Positions 36,201-43,912 of a stretch of DNA of 64,000 nt are shown here, piece by piece; position 1 is the first letter of the stretch, and each line of letters begins with the position of its first letter. The notes under the pieces were generated by a model that saw nothing but the letters and a program-made list of their open reading frames with translations, was not told the origin of the DNA and made no database searches. This DNA comes from Pseudobutyrivibrio ruminis. GTDB lineage: Bacteria; Bacillota; Clostridia; Lachnospirales; Lachnospiraceae. Made by a program: the position numbers and the translations under genes. The stretch covers positions 1 to 64,000 of the forward strand of contig SVER01000009.1 of NCBI GenBank assembly GCA_015057315.1. Direction: 5' to 3'.

Positions 36201-38268
36201 GTCCACCTGCCATCTTAAGATTAGAAAGCGAAATAGCACCTGTAGATACAACTTTACTATTTGTTAGTACAAGCTGACCTGCACCTGTAGAAGTTACAGT
36301 TGCAAACTCATTGCTTGTTACATTATTAAATTCTACCTTGTGTGTACCTGCAACAAGCTTTGCCTTTTTGTTCTCTGTAGCAAGACTTACATTCGAAAAG
36401 GCTACATCGCAGCTAGGCGCAATGTCTCCTGAGTAGGTTATCTTTTTCTTTGCATTTGGATCTGATGTTACCTTTACTAAGGCTGCCTTTGGAAATGTCA
36501 GCTTTCCTGTTACTTCAACATCTTTGTTAAGCTTTATAGTGTATACATAATTCTTATTTTGGGTATTTATAAACTTTACAGCATCCGCCCATTTATCAAA
36601 TCCTGTAGGATTAATAGCTACAGTTGAATCTGTCAATGACTTAACTGCTGATACAGAAATATCCTTTACTGCTGCACCAAGAAGATTATCCTTTACAACA
36701 AGCTTTAAATAGTTCTTTACAAATCTCTCATCTGAATATCTTTCAAGCTCTTCTGCTCTTTCAAAAGATGTTCCTGTAAGATAAATTCCTGCACTGCAAT
36801 CTAAGAAATACCAATATCCCTCATCAAGCTCTACAATGTTGTAGGCATGTGCACCAGAATCAACGCCCATAATAGCGCGGCTCTTTACTCCAAGCTCTCT
36901 AGAAAGTCTTGTGAAGGCAAGCGCGTATGCATCTGCTGTTCCAATACCGTCTACTAATACACTATATGCTGTGTGATATGTAGGATTTGTTCCATCTACA
37001 TCCACATCATCTGAAACAGTTTCTGTTAAATAATCATAGATAGCCTTAATCTTATCTTCATTTAGCCATAGGTCATAGCCTTCAAATACTGTAGCTTTAA
37101 GCTCTTCTATCTTCTTATCAACAGCTTCTTCCTGTGACTTTGTTGTCATAACAGGAAGATAGATTTCATATACATTGTATGTCACATCTTCTGTTGTAAC
37201 CTGCTGTAACACTTCATCGTTTTCTGTATATATGCTTGGATTATAATATGCAAAATCTACAGCATTATTTGAACCGATATATCCTAGGATATAATCTCCT
37301 TCCCAGGCATTCATATCCTCTCTTTCCTCGTAGAAATCACATATTTCTAAAAGAGAAAGTTCACTGTCCGCTACAGCATCTGCAGCTACTGCGATTCTAT
37401 CGTATACATAAGCACCATCCTGATAGCTTCTATAGTTTGATGCTCTATAATCCTCTAACTTGTTTACCCTATTTGTGATAATGTCTCTAACAGCAGCATA
37501 AGCTTCTTCTTTAGTTGCACAGTATGTAGTTGGCTCAACAAAAGAAGCTGATGGATTTTCAGCCACAACAATTGGTACTGTCACTGTGCATTCTTCTGTA
37601 TATTCAGAAGCATTAAGTGTTGCCTGAAGATAGAACTCATTCTCGCTTGCAGTTTTTCCATCCACAAGACATTCAAACTGGCCATCTTCTCTAACCAGCT
37701 TTACTGGTGATGCTTCCTCGCTTACTTCTTCGTAAGAATCCTCTGCCTTCTTTACTACCTTGTAGGTAACATTTGATGCTTCAGTATTTGCATCACTTAC
37801 ACTAACCTGGTTATCCTCGGCATCATACATAACAATGCCAACCACCTGGTATGTAACACCTGCAGAAGTATCGTAATTACGATAATCTCCTTCATACTTA
37901 GATTCTGTTACATTTACTGAATCGAGAGGCTTCTTATCAGCGTTCCAATCAACAAGCTTGATGCTTTCAACCTTATTAATTGCTTCTTCTTTAGATTCTT
38001 CTTCGGCTTCTTCCTTGACTGTCTCTTCCTCTTCAACTTCTTCAGTCTCTAATTCCTCTTCAGAAACATCTTCTAATTCTTTTTCTTCTGTAGAAGCTTC
38101 TTCCTCCTGTTCAGTATTCTCAGAGTCTTTCTTGAAAAAATTGTCAATAAACTCTCTCTCCAAGGAGTCTCCCTGTTCGGTTGTTTCCACCTCTGCCGCA
38201 TTTACAGGCATAGGTGTGCCCATCATCATGACCGCCGCCATGAATAGGGCGATGATTCGTTTTTTCAT
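33250..38268 (-). CDS. Giant surface protein with degenerate transglutaminase-like domain and repeats
   Basis: 1672 residues. Signal peptide (MKKRIIALFMAAVMMMGTP), acidic low-complexity region (30-100), then a transglutaminase-like domain (about 390-500): the His (AHAYNIVEL) and Asp (YWYFLDCS) segments are present, but the Cys segment reads GTADAYALAF, so the nucleophile is missing. The remaining 1100 residues are repeated beta-rich units (LTLTNIKLE, LTNSKVVS and similar) that resemble a right-handed beta helix, with interspersed YVVIGKSG/FDTLTEAVNEI units. No C-terminal anchor. Likely an extracellular matrix or adhesin component; co-regulated with T7SS through P2. Confidence 0.8.
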   Translation of the reverse strand: MKKRIIALFMAAVMMMGTPMPVNAAEVETTEQGDSLEREFIDNFFKKDSENTEQEEEASTEEKELEDVSEEELETEEVEEEETVKEEAEEESKEEAINKVESIKLVDWNADKKPLDSVNVTESKYEGDYRNYDTSAGVTYQVVGIVMYDAEDNQVSVSDANTEASNVTYKVVKKAEDSYEEVSEEASPVKLVREDGQFECLVDGKTASENEFYLQATLNASEYTEECTVTVPIVVAENPSASFVEPTTYCATKEEAYAAVRDIITNRVNKLEDYRASNYRSYQDGAYVYDRIAVAADAVADSELSLLEICDFYEEREDMNAWEGDYILGYIGSNNAVDFAYYNPSIYTENDEVLQQVTTEDVTYNVYEIYLPVMTTKSQEEAVDKKIEELKATVFEGYDLWLNEDKIKAIYDYLTETVSDDVDVDGTNPTYHTAYSVLVDGIGTADAYALAFTRLSRELGVKSRAIMGVDSGAHAYNIVELDEGYWYFLDCSAGIYLTGTSFERAEELERYSDERFVKNYLKLVVKDNLLGAAVKDISVSAVKSLTDSTVAINPTGFDKWADAVKFINTQNKNYVYTIKLNKDVEVTGKLTFPKAALVKVTSDPNAKKKITYSGDIAPSCDVAFSNVSLATENKKAKLVAGTHKVEFNNVTSNEFATVTSTGAGQLVLTNSKVVSTGAISLSNLKMAGGQLISNTAGITVSNLADLTGAKIDVKTTVSFKNIISNDGNNSITYGTDYKNAFNITGTINADKTPSQMQVSVGSKKINVSTYALSIVPKYLSANGYKDAKQYENKTIVTAKQVPACYVVIGKSGSTIKHALRKSHDALVLDLNPDRAVELIENGNITLGRFDTLTEAVNEIVKTGNATKSYKLKIYTDVATKADKKPSTELDNLIIPANAKDVTIESANGVYGLKLNNTITLKTDLTLTNIKLEDNIAKNGKNVKLNFNLGKSKLTLNNVTVNKDSDRIGRIFGNSVTGTSALILNGAGSLNSDNKLNLIVTGNLENVGEVNLKSSSLAVLGKTNIGLMTCKGIDLPRVFVGSANVTTKKVDGQVIVTSVKSNVTINEIYSEILRSENARNLAFSLIYYSGKNILNEIDGYDASMFTRAKAGFQILKGVKVSEKLITYVDDFEKIPETYVDRKKNGALYLVDPATGDPRYELRLKNNPKVDSLSYKHIAYFDTLKEAVNEINAIKDPNATYDIHVNNKDIKNYEPLPMPKAGCAKGLIIGKINRAENYYLTNTSINPTCNLYFYHSHIYTKKPLSFNIGTHALHILNSYFINEYDWKRYEMDLEKDTGTSIIKSITGAGETKVNKDGTKPTVLLGTALTLTGSFTKVGCLQLGDTDVCTDGQLYCMGAVSVGEVKYSWSSECDLIGGSDITVSRNKVTKVTSKINIINGIQGFKTVSNDVPKPLNIELGLKYKGVDDFSIEQLNEKELQDYLNLSLSDSLLNGDKLSYELFKTKNAMFKDKDGNLLFKTANRKENEIIRKGDKFYCNTKALQTVPGYTVKNASGETAGTFINYADAVATINNVLPSATKYTIIANKEDATKQHKAETYTIPSAKKAPQFELQGDGMELNYLGRAGMNLNVGNNQKVIVDNIKFKADKTGKKPVNITVGKSSEFKASNTTIDNLNNITGKSSAEKGVVTFSPTQLYSGTINANVKATGLNKINKK

Positions 38269-38371
38269 ACTTATCCTCCAAATAAAAATATATGTATTAA
38301 AATTATCAATTACTTCATCGACTTAAGCGGTTTACCAGGCGAGAGAACTCCGTCATTAATCACCAACAAAA

Positions 38372-38394
38372 CGGCAGACCATAACAGCCTGCCG
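38372..38394 (-). terminator. Terminator-like hairpin inside the leader of the giant surface protein gene
   Basis: CGGCAG...CTGCCG hairpin followed on the minus strand by TTTTGTTGG. It lies between promoter P2 and the start codon at 38268, so it would attenuate expression unless bypassed. It is the old terminator of a deleted WXG100-type gene. Confidence 0.65.
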
Positions 38395-38470
38395 CTAATT
38401 CTCTATGGAAAAAATATACTATAAATCTAGTTGCAGTATCACTGTCTGTATCTACTACATTCAATTGAAT
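38395..38470 (-). pseudogene. WXG100 gene ghost 1
   Basis: Minus-strand reading gives VVDTDSDTATRF, matching the end of the intact WXG100 protein (IVESTDSDIAAQFRA), followed by the same terminator hairpin. No start codon or body remains; promoter P2 sits directly upstream. The nucleotide match to 25201-25265 is easily visible. Confidence 0.65.
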
Positions 38471-38531
38471 ATTGTGATTATCTCACTCACAATTTTTTCA
38501 TAATAAATACACATATTCTTCACATAGGATA

Positions 38532-38586
38532 TTTTAATTAATTTAATTAGTTTAGTCAATTGTTTAAGCCTTGTAATTCTTGCCAG
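38532..38586 (-). promoter_or_regulatory. Regulated T7SS promoter P2
   Basis: -10 TAAAAT at 38532-38537, -35 TTGACT at 38555-38560, 17-base spacer. One TGGCAAGAA half site at 38578-38586, at the same distance from the -35 as in P1 and P3; the second half site is disturbed (TGGCAGGTT at 38592-38600). Drives the giant surface protein. Confidence 0.7.
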
Positions 38587-38625
38587 ATACAACCTGCCAT
38601 GTTTGCTTCCCCCTCTCTGTTAATT

Positions 38626-39081
38626 CTATAATGCAATACCTTGTATCCCCACTTCATCTACGTCTTCCCCAACAAGACGTACACCAACGCCATTTTCTTT
38701 ATCCCACTCACAATCAAATACTAAGAAAACAGCGCGTTCATCGTAATCTTCCTGATCAGGAATAGTGATTCCAATCAAACTCAAAGTCTTAATAACGCTC
38801 TCAGAATCTGTGTACTCCGGATAAGATGGATTAGCTTCTACATCATATCCCAAATCAGTTCTTCTATTCTGATAGTATTTTAAGACCGCATCTCCTATCT
38901 TAATGTGTATACTATCAATTTCACTCAAGAATGATTCCAATGCAACTATTTCTTTCTCAGGTTTTTCCTCTTCATCATAACCATTTAACTGAACATCTAC
39001 CTCAAAATCATTATCAGCGAATTTTACATTCATTTTTTTTAACCATGCTCCATAGTATTCAAATCCTTCAAAAATATTCAT
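38626..39081 (-). CDS. Immunity-like protein (DUF6985-type guess)
   Basis: 151 residues, very acidic, soluble. Contains VFLVFDCEWDKENGVGVRLVGEDVDEVGIQ near the end, a pattern of small cytosolic immunity-island proteins. The family suggestion is weak. AGGAGG precedes the start and lies within the 3' end of a broken GAD-like immunity gene. Confidence 0.6.
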   Translation of the reverse strand: MNIFEGFEYYGAWLKKMNVKFADNDFEVDVQLNGYDEEEKPEKEIVALESFLSEIDSIHIKIGDAVLKYYQNRRTDLGYDVEANPSYPEYTDSESVIKTLSLIGITIPDQEDYDERAVFLVFDCEWDKENGVGVRLVGEDVDEVGIQGIAL

Positions 39082-39087
39082 ATTTTA

Positions 39088-39263
39088 GTCCTCCTACCAA
39101 TTGAGTTATAACTTCTATATGCTCTCTTGTCTATCCTATTTCTAGAGTTTTAACCGACTTTTTCCCTCCCAGTGGAAGTACTGGTACAAAGCAGTAACAC
39201 TCATCATTCTTTAGTATGCCGACAAATTTCTTTGCCTCTTCAAATAAATCCAAATCAAAGATT
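39088..39263 (-). pseudogene. 3' fragment of a GAD-like/Tdi1-type immunity gene
   Basis: Nearly identical to the C-terminal coding part of 40663-41202 (DLDLFEEAKKFVGILK through VPVLPLGGKKSVKTLEIG), but with a TAG in place of the Lys codon after LEIG and no N-terminal part. About 170 bases of homology end abruptly at 39263. Confidence 0.75.
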
Positions 39264-39291
39264 CAGTTCTTATGTGAATATACCTTCTCAA

Positions 39292-39600
39292 TTAAATATC
39301 ATTTATAGAATAAAAATGGTTGCTCATATATACTGAAAATTCTTCATTAGTAAATCTATATTCCTGAAATAATTTTCCACTATGAAGCTTTACAGCGCAA
39401 GCATAAACAATAGCTTTATCATTGAAAGGACCTGTAAAAATACAGTCATTGTGATCATCAACTGAATATAAATACCAGCCACCTTTTATATCTACACACC
39501 CACACATTCCAGGTTTTCTAACAAACTCACCAACGGTAAAATCCTCTCTTATTTTTAACTTACTGTGTAAAATATCATTTATTTCTTTCTTAGAAATCAT
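39292..39600 (-). CDS. Immunity-like protein, 102 residues
   Basis: ATG at 39600 is favoured because GGAGG lies 8 bases upstream; a longer frame starts at 39615 overlapping the stop of a toxin tail. Short soluble protein (KPGMCGCVDIKGGWYLYSVDDHND region), family unrecognised. Linked to the toxin tail at 39615-39713. Confidence 0.6.
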   Translation of the reverse strand: MISKKEINDILHSKLKIREDFTVGEFVRKPGMCGCVDIKGGWYLYSVDDHNDCIFTGPFNDKAIVYACAVKLHSGKLFQEYRFTNEEFSVYMSNHFYSINDI

Positions 39601-39614
39601 AGAATATACCTCCA

Positions 39615-39770
39615 TTAATGAGTAACAACATCAGGCCCACCTGAAACTATACCGCTTTCTTTCATTGCTACCCAACTAAACACAGTATTCAACTGTCCAG
39701 TGCCACCTTCCATTTGTACTAATATCAAATTGAAGTATCTTCTTAGCTGTTTCAATTGTAGTATTATCTA
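39615..39770 (-). pseudogene. Toxin tail remnant (type 4)
   Basis: One frame reads GGTGQLNTVFSWVAMKESGIV then SGGPDVVTH and stop, overlapping the next gene (TAATG). GGTGQ plus the following helix recalls the end of TNT-type domains. A second short frame upstream (IETAKKILQFDI) is out of phase, so the gene is broken as well as truncated. Confidence 0.5.
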
Positions 39771-39809
39771 TTCTTCTCATGTTTCAAAATCTCCCCATTA
39801 AGAAAATTT

Positions 39810-40265
39810 TTAAATATCTTCTCTGTACTTCTTTAACATTTCCTCATATACACTGGTCTGTTCTATGCGGATATCTTCTATTTCGTCCCTCTTAATCTTT
39901 TTCCACGCGATGCGTTCATTAATATTATCTTCAAAACCTATTTTTTTATCTTCATACTCAAACCCTTTTCTAGCTTTTATTATAATTTCCTCAAAACCCT
40001 TACTAACCATTAAAGCTTCATATTCTTTTCCACCATATGTCACATACAGTTTTGCCAGAGTAATATCCGTTAACTCTTCAGGAATAACCTCAGTCAAATA
40101 ACCATCTCTTTTAGCAATAGATTTTTCATTAATGGCGTTTTGAGATAATATAAAAATCCTATCATCAATTAATGATATGTAACTTTCCCCATTGTAATAA
40201 GATAAAAAGAATCTACTTCCATCAAATCCTCTTATCGACTTTTCTAAAAGCATTTCTATAGTCAT
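39810..40265 (-). CDS. Immunity-like protein, 151-152 residues
   Basis: Soluble, acidic at the C-terminus (RIEQTSVYEEMLKKYRED). Start at the second of two ATGs gives a 6-base distance to GGAGG; the first ATG overlaps the stop of the upstream toxin tip (ATGA). This coupling suggests it neutralises that tip. Family unrecognised. Confidence 0.65.
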   Translation of the reverse strand: MTIEMLLEKSIRGFDGSRFFLSYYNGESYISLIDDRIFILSQNAINEKSIAKRDGYLTEVIPEELTDITLAKLYVTYGGKEYEALMVSKGFEEIIIKARKGFEYEDKKIGFEDNINERIAWKKIKRDEIEDIRIEQTSVYEEMLKKYREDI

Positions 40266-40639
40266 CATTTTCCTCCATTCAGTATTATCTCACCTGTTTC
40301 ACCAATTATGCCAACCAGCATTCGGTTTGTTCCTTCAACTCTGTAAATATGTCCATTTTTAATATTTGCTCTACTACCATTTACGGTATAAAATTCTGGT
40401 AGTCCCATAGAATGGTTTGAGCCCTGATTTAAAGTTATTCCCGTTCCTGTATCCGGATTAGTAATTCGATTATAGTATCGTGCTTCCTCGGTAATTATAT
40501 TCTTTTGTTCGATGCCCGTAATCTCCGATAAAGCTCCAACTTGTTTTTCTGAATTTCTTGTCCAAATCTCATTTAGGTAAGTATTGTTTTTACTACTATT
40601 ATCATCAATATAAAATGGTCTAACATCCCCATTTATCAA
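40265..40639 (-). pseudogene. Orphan toxin tip, 124 codons
   Basis: Open frame with no ATG near its 5' end (TTG at 40639 is the first possible start, with a stop five codons upstream and no ribosome site). It encodes a compact domain with SSKNNTYLNEIWTRN, ITNPDTGTGITLNQGSNHSM and GLPEFYTVNGSRANIKNG. It looks like the C-terminal tip of a polymorphic toxin cut off from its LXG part; it overlaps its likely immunity gene. Activity unknown. Confidence 0.6.
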
Positions 40640-40660
40640 CTTGAGCAGCAGTTTCTATGT
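40620..40660 (-). pseudogene. Fragment of a TNT-type toxin end
   Basis: Reads TAAQVDKWGC and stop, matching GTAAPVDKWGCGG in the intact LXG-TNT toxin. It is out of frame with the orphan tip that follows, so the two pieces were joined by a frame-breaking recombination. Confidence 0.55.
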
Positions 40661-40662
40661 TT

Positions 40663-41202
40663 TTATACCATCCCTACTCCTCCTACCAATTGAGTTATAA
40701 CTTCTATGTGCTCTCTTGTCTTTCCTATTTCTAGAGTTTTAACCGACTTTTTTCCTCCAAGTGGAAGTACTGGTACAAAGTAGTAACACTCATCATTCTT
40801 TAGTATGCCGACAAATTTCTTTGCCTCTTCAAATAAATCCAAATCAAAGTAATCCTTCTTATATCCATCAACTTCCAAATATCTAAAGAAAAGAGCCAGA
40901 CCTTTATTCATAACTTTAAAATCATGCTCTTTGTAATAAATAGATGTAAGAAATTCGCCATCAAATACAATAACATCTCCAAATGCACTAACAAATAATG
41001 GCACTACTGAATCACCTTTAAAATATGACGTTCTTACCAATTCAGCGTAATCATCAGGATTAATAATTCTAAGATATCCGTTTAAAAACGATCCTTCGCC
41101 ATATTCTTTCCACATTTTGACAACATCTTCCCCAACGATGCCCTGATATTTAGCAATTACATCATCCTTAATATCTTTTTCTTTAATAAAGTCCTTAATC
41201 AT
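40663..41202 (-). CDS. GAD-like/DUF1851 (Tdi1-type) immunity protein
   Basis: 179 residues from ATG at 41202 (AAAGGAG five bases upstream). The N-terminal GAD-like part (MIKDFIKEKDIKDD... WKEYGEGSFLNGYLRIINP) and the segment VPLFVSAFGDVIVFDG, then LPLGG and a final HIEVITQLVG, match the GAD-like/T6SS Tdi1 immunity family. Tdi1 in Agrobacterium blocks a DNase toxin. The frame continues upstream into a toxin tail. Two broken copies of the 3' part lie at 39088-39263 and within 41690-41743. Confidence 0.75.
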   Translation of the reverse strand: MIKDFIKEKDIKDDVIAKYQGIVGEDVVKMWKEYGEGSFLNGYLRIINPDDYAELVRTSYFKGDSVVPLFVSAFGDVIVFDGEFLTSIYYKEHDFKVMNKGLALFFRYLEVDGYKKDYFDLDLFEEAKKFVGILKNDECYYFVPVLPLGGKKSVKTLEIGKTREHIEVITQLVGGVGMV

Positions 41203-41299
41203 GTTATCTCCTTTATTTTGGCTAGTTCCCATAACAGCACCCTTCATTCCTCTTTCAAAATCTGAAAGGTCTTCAATCTGTAATATAATCTGTTCCTGT
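41203..41299 (-). pseudogene. Toxin tail remnant (type 5)
   Basis: In frame with and running into the GAD-like gene: HEQEQIILQIEDLSDFERG then MKGAVMGTSQNKGDN. No start signal. Probably the end of the toxin once neutralised by the GAD-like protein. Confidence 0.55.
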
Positions 41300-41743
41300 T
41301 CATGCCTCTATTAGAGGAAGTATTATAGTAATAACAAGCACAGCTGATAAGAACTGCCTAAACGGCTGGTCCTTAGTATGAGAAAACTCTCCCATGCTAA
41401 CAAGCTGGTTTAGGTATTCTTCAAGGGTTATCTGATTTCCATCCTCATCCACCAGATCAGCTTTCATGTTTTCATACATAGTTACATACTGATTACTGAA
41501 ATCCGTAAATTCTTTTGGAATATTAGATAAAGTGCCACCATTCTCGGGTGCAGTGACACCTAGAAAATCCTCAATTGAAAGAGTCTTCTTAGCACAATTT
41601 TCATAATCACCATGGCTAGTATGTGCTGTATATGTAATCCCTAATGTGTTTTCAGTGCTATAGTCTTCTACCTTCATTCTCTCTGCTAATTCTAGAGTTT
41701 TTACCGACTTTTCCCTCAAAGTTGAAGTACTGGTACAAAACAA
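41300..41743 (-). pseudogene. Chimeric fragment, probable toxin piece
   Basis: 147 codons. The first about 18 codons (STSTLREKSVKTLELAE) are a frame-shifted piece of the GAD-like gene end. The rest (LSIEDFLGVTAPENGG..., LEEYLNQLVSMGEF) is unrecognised and finishes with a hydrophobic helix QFLSAVLVITIILPL. No ribosome site is seen. It is most likely recombination debris, though translation cannot be excluded. Confidence 0.45.
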
Positions 41744-41768
41744 TCAAGCTGTTTCAATCATATTCGTA

Positions 41769-42227
41769 TTACTTTCGCAATGCTTGCTTGAAGTCCTCAA
41801 ACATAGTGAATGCCTTCTCTAAAATATCATCTATGTCTTCATATGAGCCAATCACTGGATAGCTTATTTTATAATCAGGATTAATAAGTAACCTTGAATA
41901 CAAGCTCCAAGGTAACCCTAACAAAAGTTCTTTGTTTTCTTTAACAATCCATACTAAATCAACATTCCCATCTCGTAAGATTATATGGAAACCAAATGTA
42001 AACTCACCATTTTTTTCTTCTTTGATTTTATAAAACTTTTCTTTAGCATCAAACGAGGGCTGATATCCCAAAGAAGCAATTGTCTCCATTACCTCTTCGC
42101 CATCAATATGAACTAAACGATCATTTGATGGGGTCCTATTGGCATTGTACTCTTCCGCAATTTTTTCATATCTGTTTACAAAATCAATTTCCTGCAAAGC
42201 ACACTTTATCTTTGAATTTAATTCCAT
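41769..42227 (-). CDS. Immunity-like protein, 152 residues
   Basis: Soluble; GEEVMETIASLGYQPSFDAKE then FTFGFHIILRDGNVDLVWIVKEN, and a C-terminal helix. An AGGAGG-like site precedes the ATG. Pattern typical of small alpha/beta immunity proteins, named family not recognised. Confidence 0.65.
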   Translation of the reverse strand: MELNSKIKCALQEIDFVNRYEKIAEEYNANRTPSNDRLVHIDGEEVMETIASLGYQPSFDAKEKFYKIKEEKNGEFTFGFHIILRDGNVDLVWIVKENKELLLGLPWSLYSRLLINPDYKISYPVIGSYEDIDDILEKAFTMFEDFKQALRK

Positions 42228-42306
42228 TATCTTATTTCCTCCTTAAATCTTAAAATAACACCCCATTTATAATCTCCCTCTTTCTCATAAAAATGTATAT
42301 ATGAAA

Positions 42307-42329
42307 CGGCAGACCATAACAGCCTGCCG
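42307..42329 (-). terminator. Terminator of the repeated GGCAG type
   Basis: CGGCAG...CTGCCG hairpin followed on the minus strand by TTTCATATATAC. Belongs to the collapsed copy of the giant surface protein gene just upstream. Confidence 0.65.
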
Positions 42330-42364
42330 CATTAACTAAGAATCTTATTCTGTTCTTAAAGATA

Positions 42365-42495
42365 AATACTATTTCTTGTTAATCTTATTTAATCCAGTTG
42401 CTTTTTACATTAGCGTTAATTGTACCTGAATATAACTGTGCTGGACTAAATGTCACAACGCCATGAACAGGGCAATTACTCTTTTTTCATGCTTA
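42365..42495 (-). pseudogene. Collapsed copy of the giant surface protein gene
   Basis: The start (ATGAAAAAA..., IALFMA-like codons, with GGAGGATAAGC site) is joined directly to the last about 25 codons (VVTFSPAQLYSGTINANVK) of a copy of the 33250-38268 gene; roughly 1600 internal codons are gone and the frame is broken. The 3' repeat block and terminator follow. With the hairpin this accounts for the 284-base gap. Confidence 0.8.
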
Positions 42496-42511
42496 TCCTC
42501 CAAGTTAAAAA

Positions 42512-42817
42512 TTATATCAGTTTCATGGATGTTCCCAAGTTCACATCGGTTTCCTGAAGTTTATCCACCGCCTTTTTAACATTCCCTAAATCTCCAAACC
42601 CCATGCTGTTATAGGTTCCAATCAGTGTACGATAGGAAGAAAGGGTTTTTATCAACTGGTTATACTCCTCAATAAACTTCGATAAAGCTGGCGACACACC
42701 CTCGATTTCTTCAGGGTCATCCACTACAATTCCGTTTTTGTTGCTATCTATTAACTTGAACTTTGTATCTACATTTATAGAATTAATTTTTATTTCCAAA
42801 CCGTAAGTATCACTCAT
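42512..42817 (-). CDS. Small LXG partner protein
   Basis: 101 residues from ATG at 42817 (AAAGGAG nine bases upstream; the frame upstream of it overlaps the preceding gene and is not needed). N-terminal beta-like segment, C-terminal helices (SKFIEEYNQLIKTLSSY). In the main locus an LXG toxin follows at this place; here none does, only a terminator and debris. Confidence 0.65.
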   Translation of the reverse strand: MSDTYGLEIKINSINVDTKFKLIDSNKNGIVVDDPEEIEGVSPALSKFIEEYNQLIKTLSSYRTLIGTYNSMGFGDLGNVKKAVDKLQETDVNLGTSMKLI

Positions 42818-42833
42818 TCTACTAAACTCCTTT

Positions 42834-43268
42834 TTAATTAAAGTAATTACGTATACGCGTAGATAAATTGTTCCATGCATTAATCAACCCCTGTAATATT
42901 CCCCACTTTTCACTACGAATATTATTAAGGCGATTAATCTCATTATTGATGTTGTCTTCTATCTCATCCAATGCATCAACATAATTTGCATATTCAGTCG
43001 ATAAGGTTCCGCTAGCCTCGCAGGCTGTATAGACAGAATTTGCATGAGCCCCCTTCCATAAAGATTCATAAAAATCTGGCATATTACCAACAATATTTTT
43101 TTGAACCTTTACAGATTCTTTTGCCTCGTCAAGCTTATTATATGCATCTCTTAAACGCTGAATTTTATTGTCCAAATCACTAATTTCACTACGCGTAGTA
43201 GCCTGCTGACTCTCATTACTACTTAATTCACCTTTTAAGCTTTCATATTCTGCGTCACTACTTCCCAT
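42834..43268 (-). CDS. LXG partner, coiled-coil protein (YwqH/DUF5082-like)
   Basis: 144 residues. Coiled coil 10-55, a FYESLWKGAHANSVY turn in the middle and a second coiled coil, the same pattern as 14133-14537. One base separates it from the DUF4176 gene. Confidence 0.7.
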   Translation of the reverse strand: MGSSDAEYESLKGELSSNESQQATTRSEISDLDNKIQRLRDAYNKLDEAKESVKVQKNIVGNMPDFYESLWKGAHANSVYTACEASGTLSTEYANYVDALDEIEDNINNEINRLNNIRSEKWGILQGLINAWNNLSTRIRNYFN

Positions 43269-43269
43269 A

Positions 43270-43596
43270 TTAGTTTTTCCTTTGCACCTTCATTTGTTTA
43301 ACATCAGTTTTAACTAATTTTTGCTTCTCGTATACATCTTGAATTGCCTTAACCATCTCTTCATCATTTCTATCAGAGTACCCCTTAAAAACAACTTCTT
43401 GGATATCCTCATGTTGAAAATATGCTACTTGATCTCCAATTAATCCTTCTGGATACATACAGGCTCCATAATCAAAGAATAGTTTCTCTCCTTCAAACTT
43501 AACTTGAAGGCCTCTAGAAATTATGACGTATAGCTTCTTTCCGCCATTAATCTTAACCAAGCTTCCTAGTGGAAGATACTCTGTTTTTTCATTCAT
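43270..43596 (-). CDS. DUF4176 family protein, second copy
   Basis: 108 residues from ATG at 43596 (GGAGAG seven bases upstream). LPLGSLVKINGGKKLYVIISRG and FFDYGACMYPEGL match the 14548 copy and DUF4176. Begins the second partner trio (DUF4176, coiled coil, small helical). Confidence 0.8.
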   Translation of the reverse strand: MNEKTEYLPLGSLVKINGGKKLYVIISRGLQVKFEGEKLFFDYGACMYPEGLIGDQVAYFQHEDIQEVVFKGYSDRNDEEMVKAIQDVYEKQKLVKTDVKQMKVQRKN

Positions 43597-43632
43597 CGTT
43601 TTGCTCTCCATTTTTTGCTGTGTAAACTGTTA

Positions 43633-43899
43633 TTATTTTCCCCAAATCTTTTTTCTTAATTCCAATTCTCTTTTTTTCCAGCGCAGTTTTTCTATAAAGT
43701 CTTCGCATGCCTCTTCCTCGGAATCAAAACTATATACTACGCCATACAAACCTGCACGTTCGCCTGTATTATAGACCTTCCATTTACCGTCCTCTTGAGT
43801 TATTACAACCTCATCAGGCTTCAATGAATTAGCATTACAAATATTTGCACCTTTTAAATTTTCTTCTTTAATTATTTTTTCTAAATCCTTAATCAGCAT
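43633..43899 (-). CDS. Immunity protein candidate for the TNT toxin, copy 2
   Basis: 88 residues, closely related to the next gene upstream (43913-44200). Landmarks: MLIKDLEKIIKEENL, GANICNANSLKP, WKVYNTGERAG and SFDSEEEACEDFIEKL. The W-x-V-Y...ERG and E-A-C pattern resembles small Imm59-like immunity proteins, tentatively. Confidence 0.7.
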   Translation of the reverse strand: MLIKDLEKIIKEENLKGANICNANSLKPDEVVITQEDGKWKVYNTGERAGLYGVVYSFDSEEEACEDFIEKLRWKKRELELRKKIWGK

Positions 43900-43912
43900 T
43901 TTTCATTAACAC

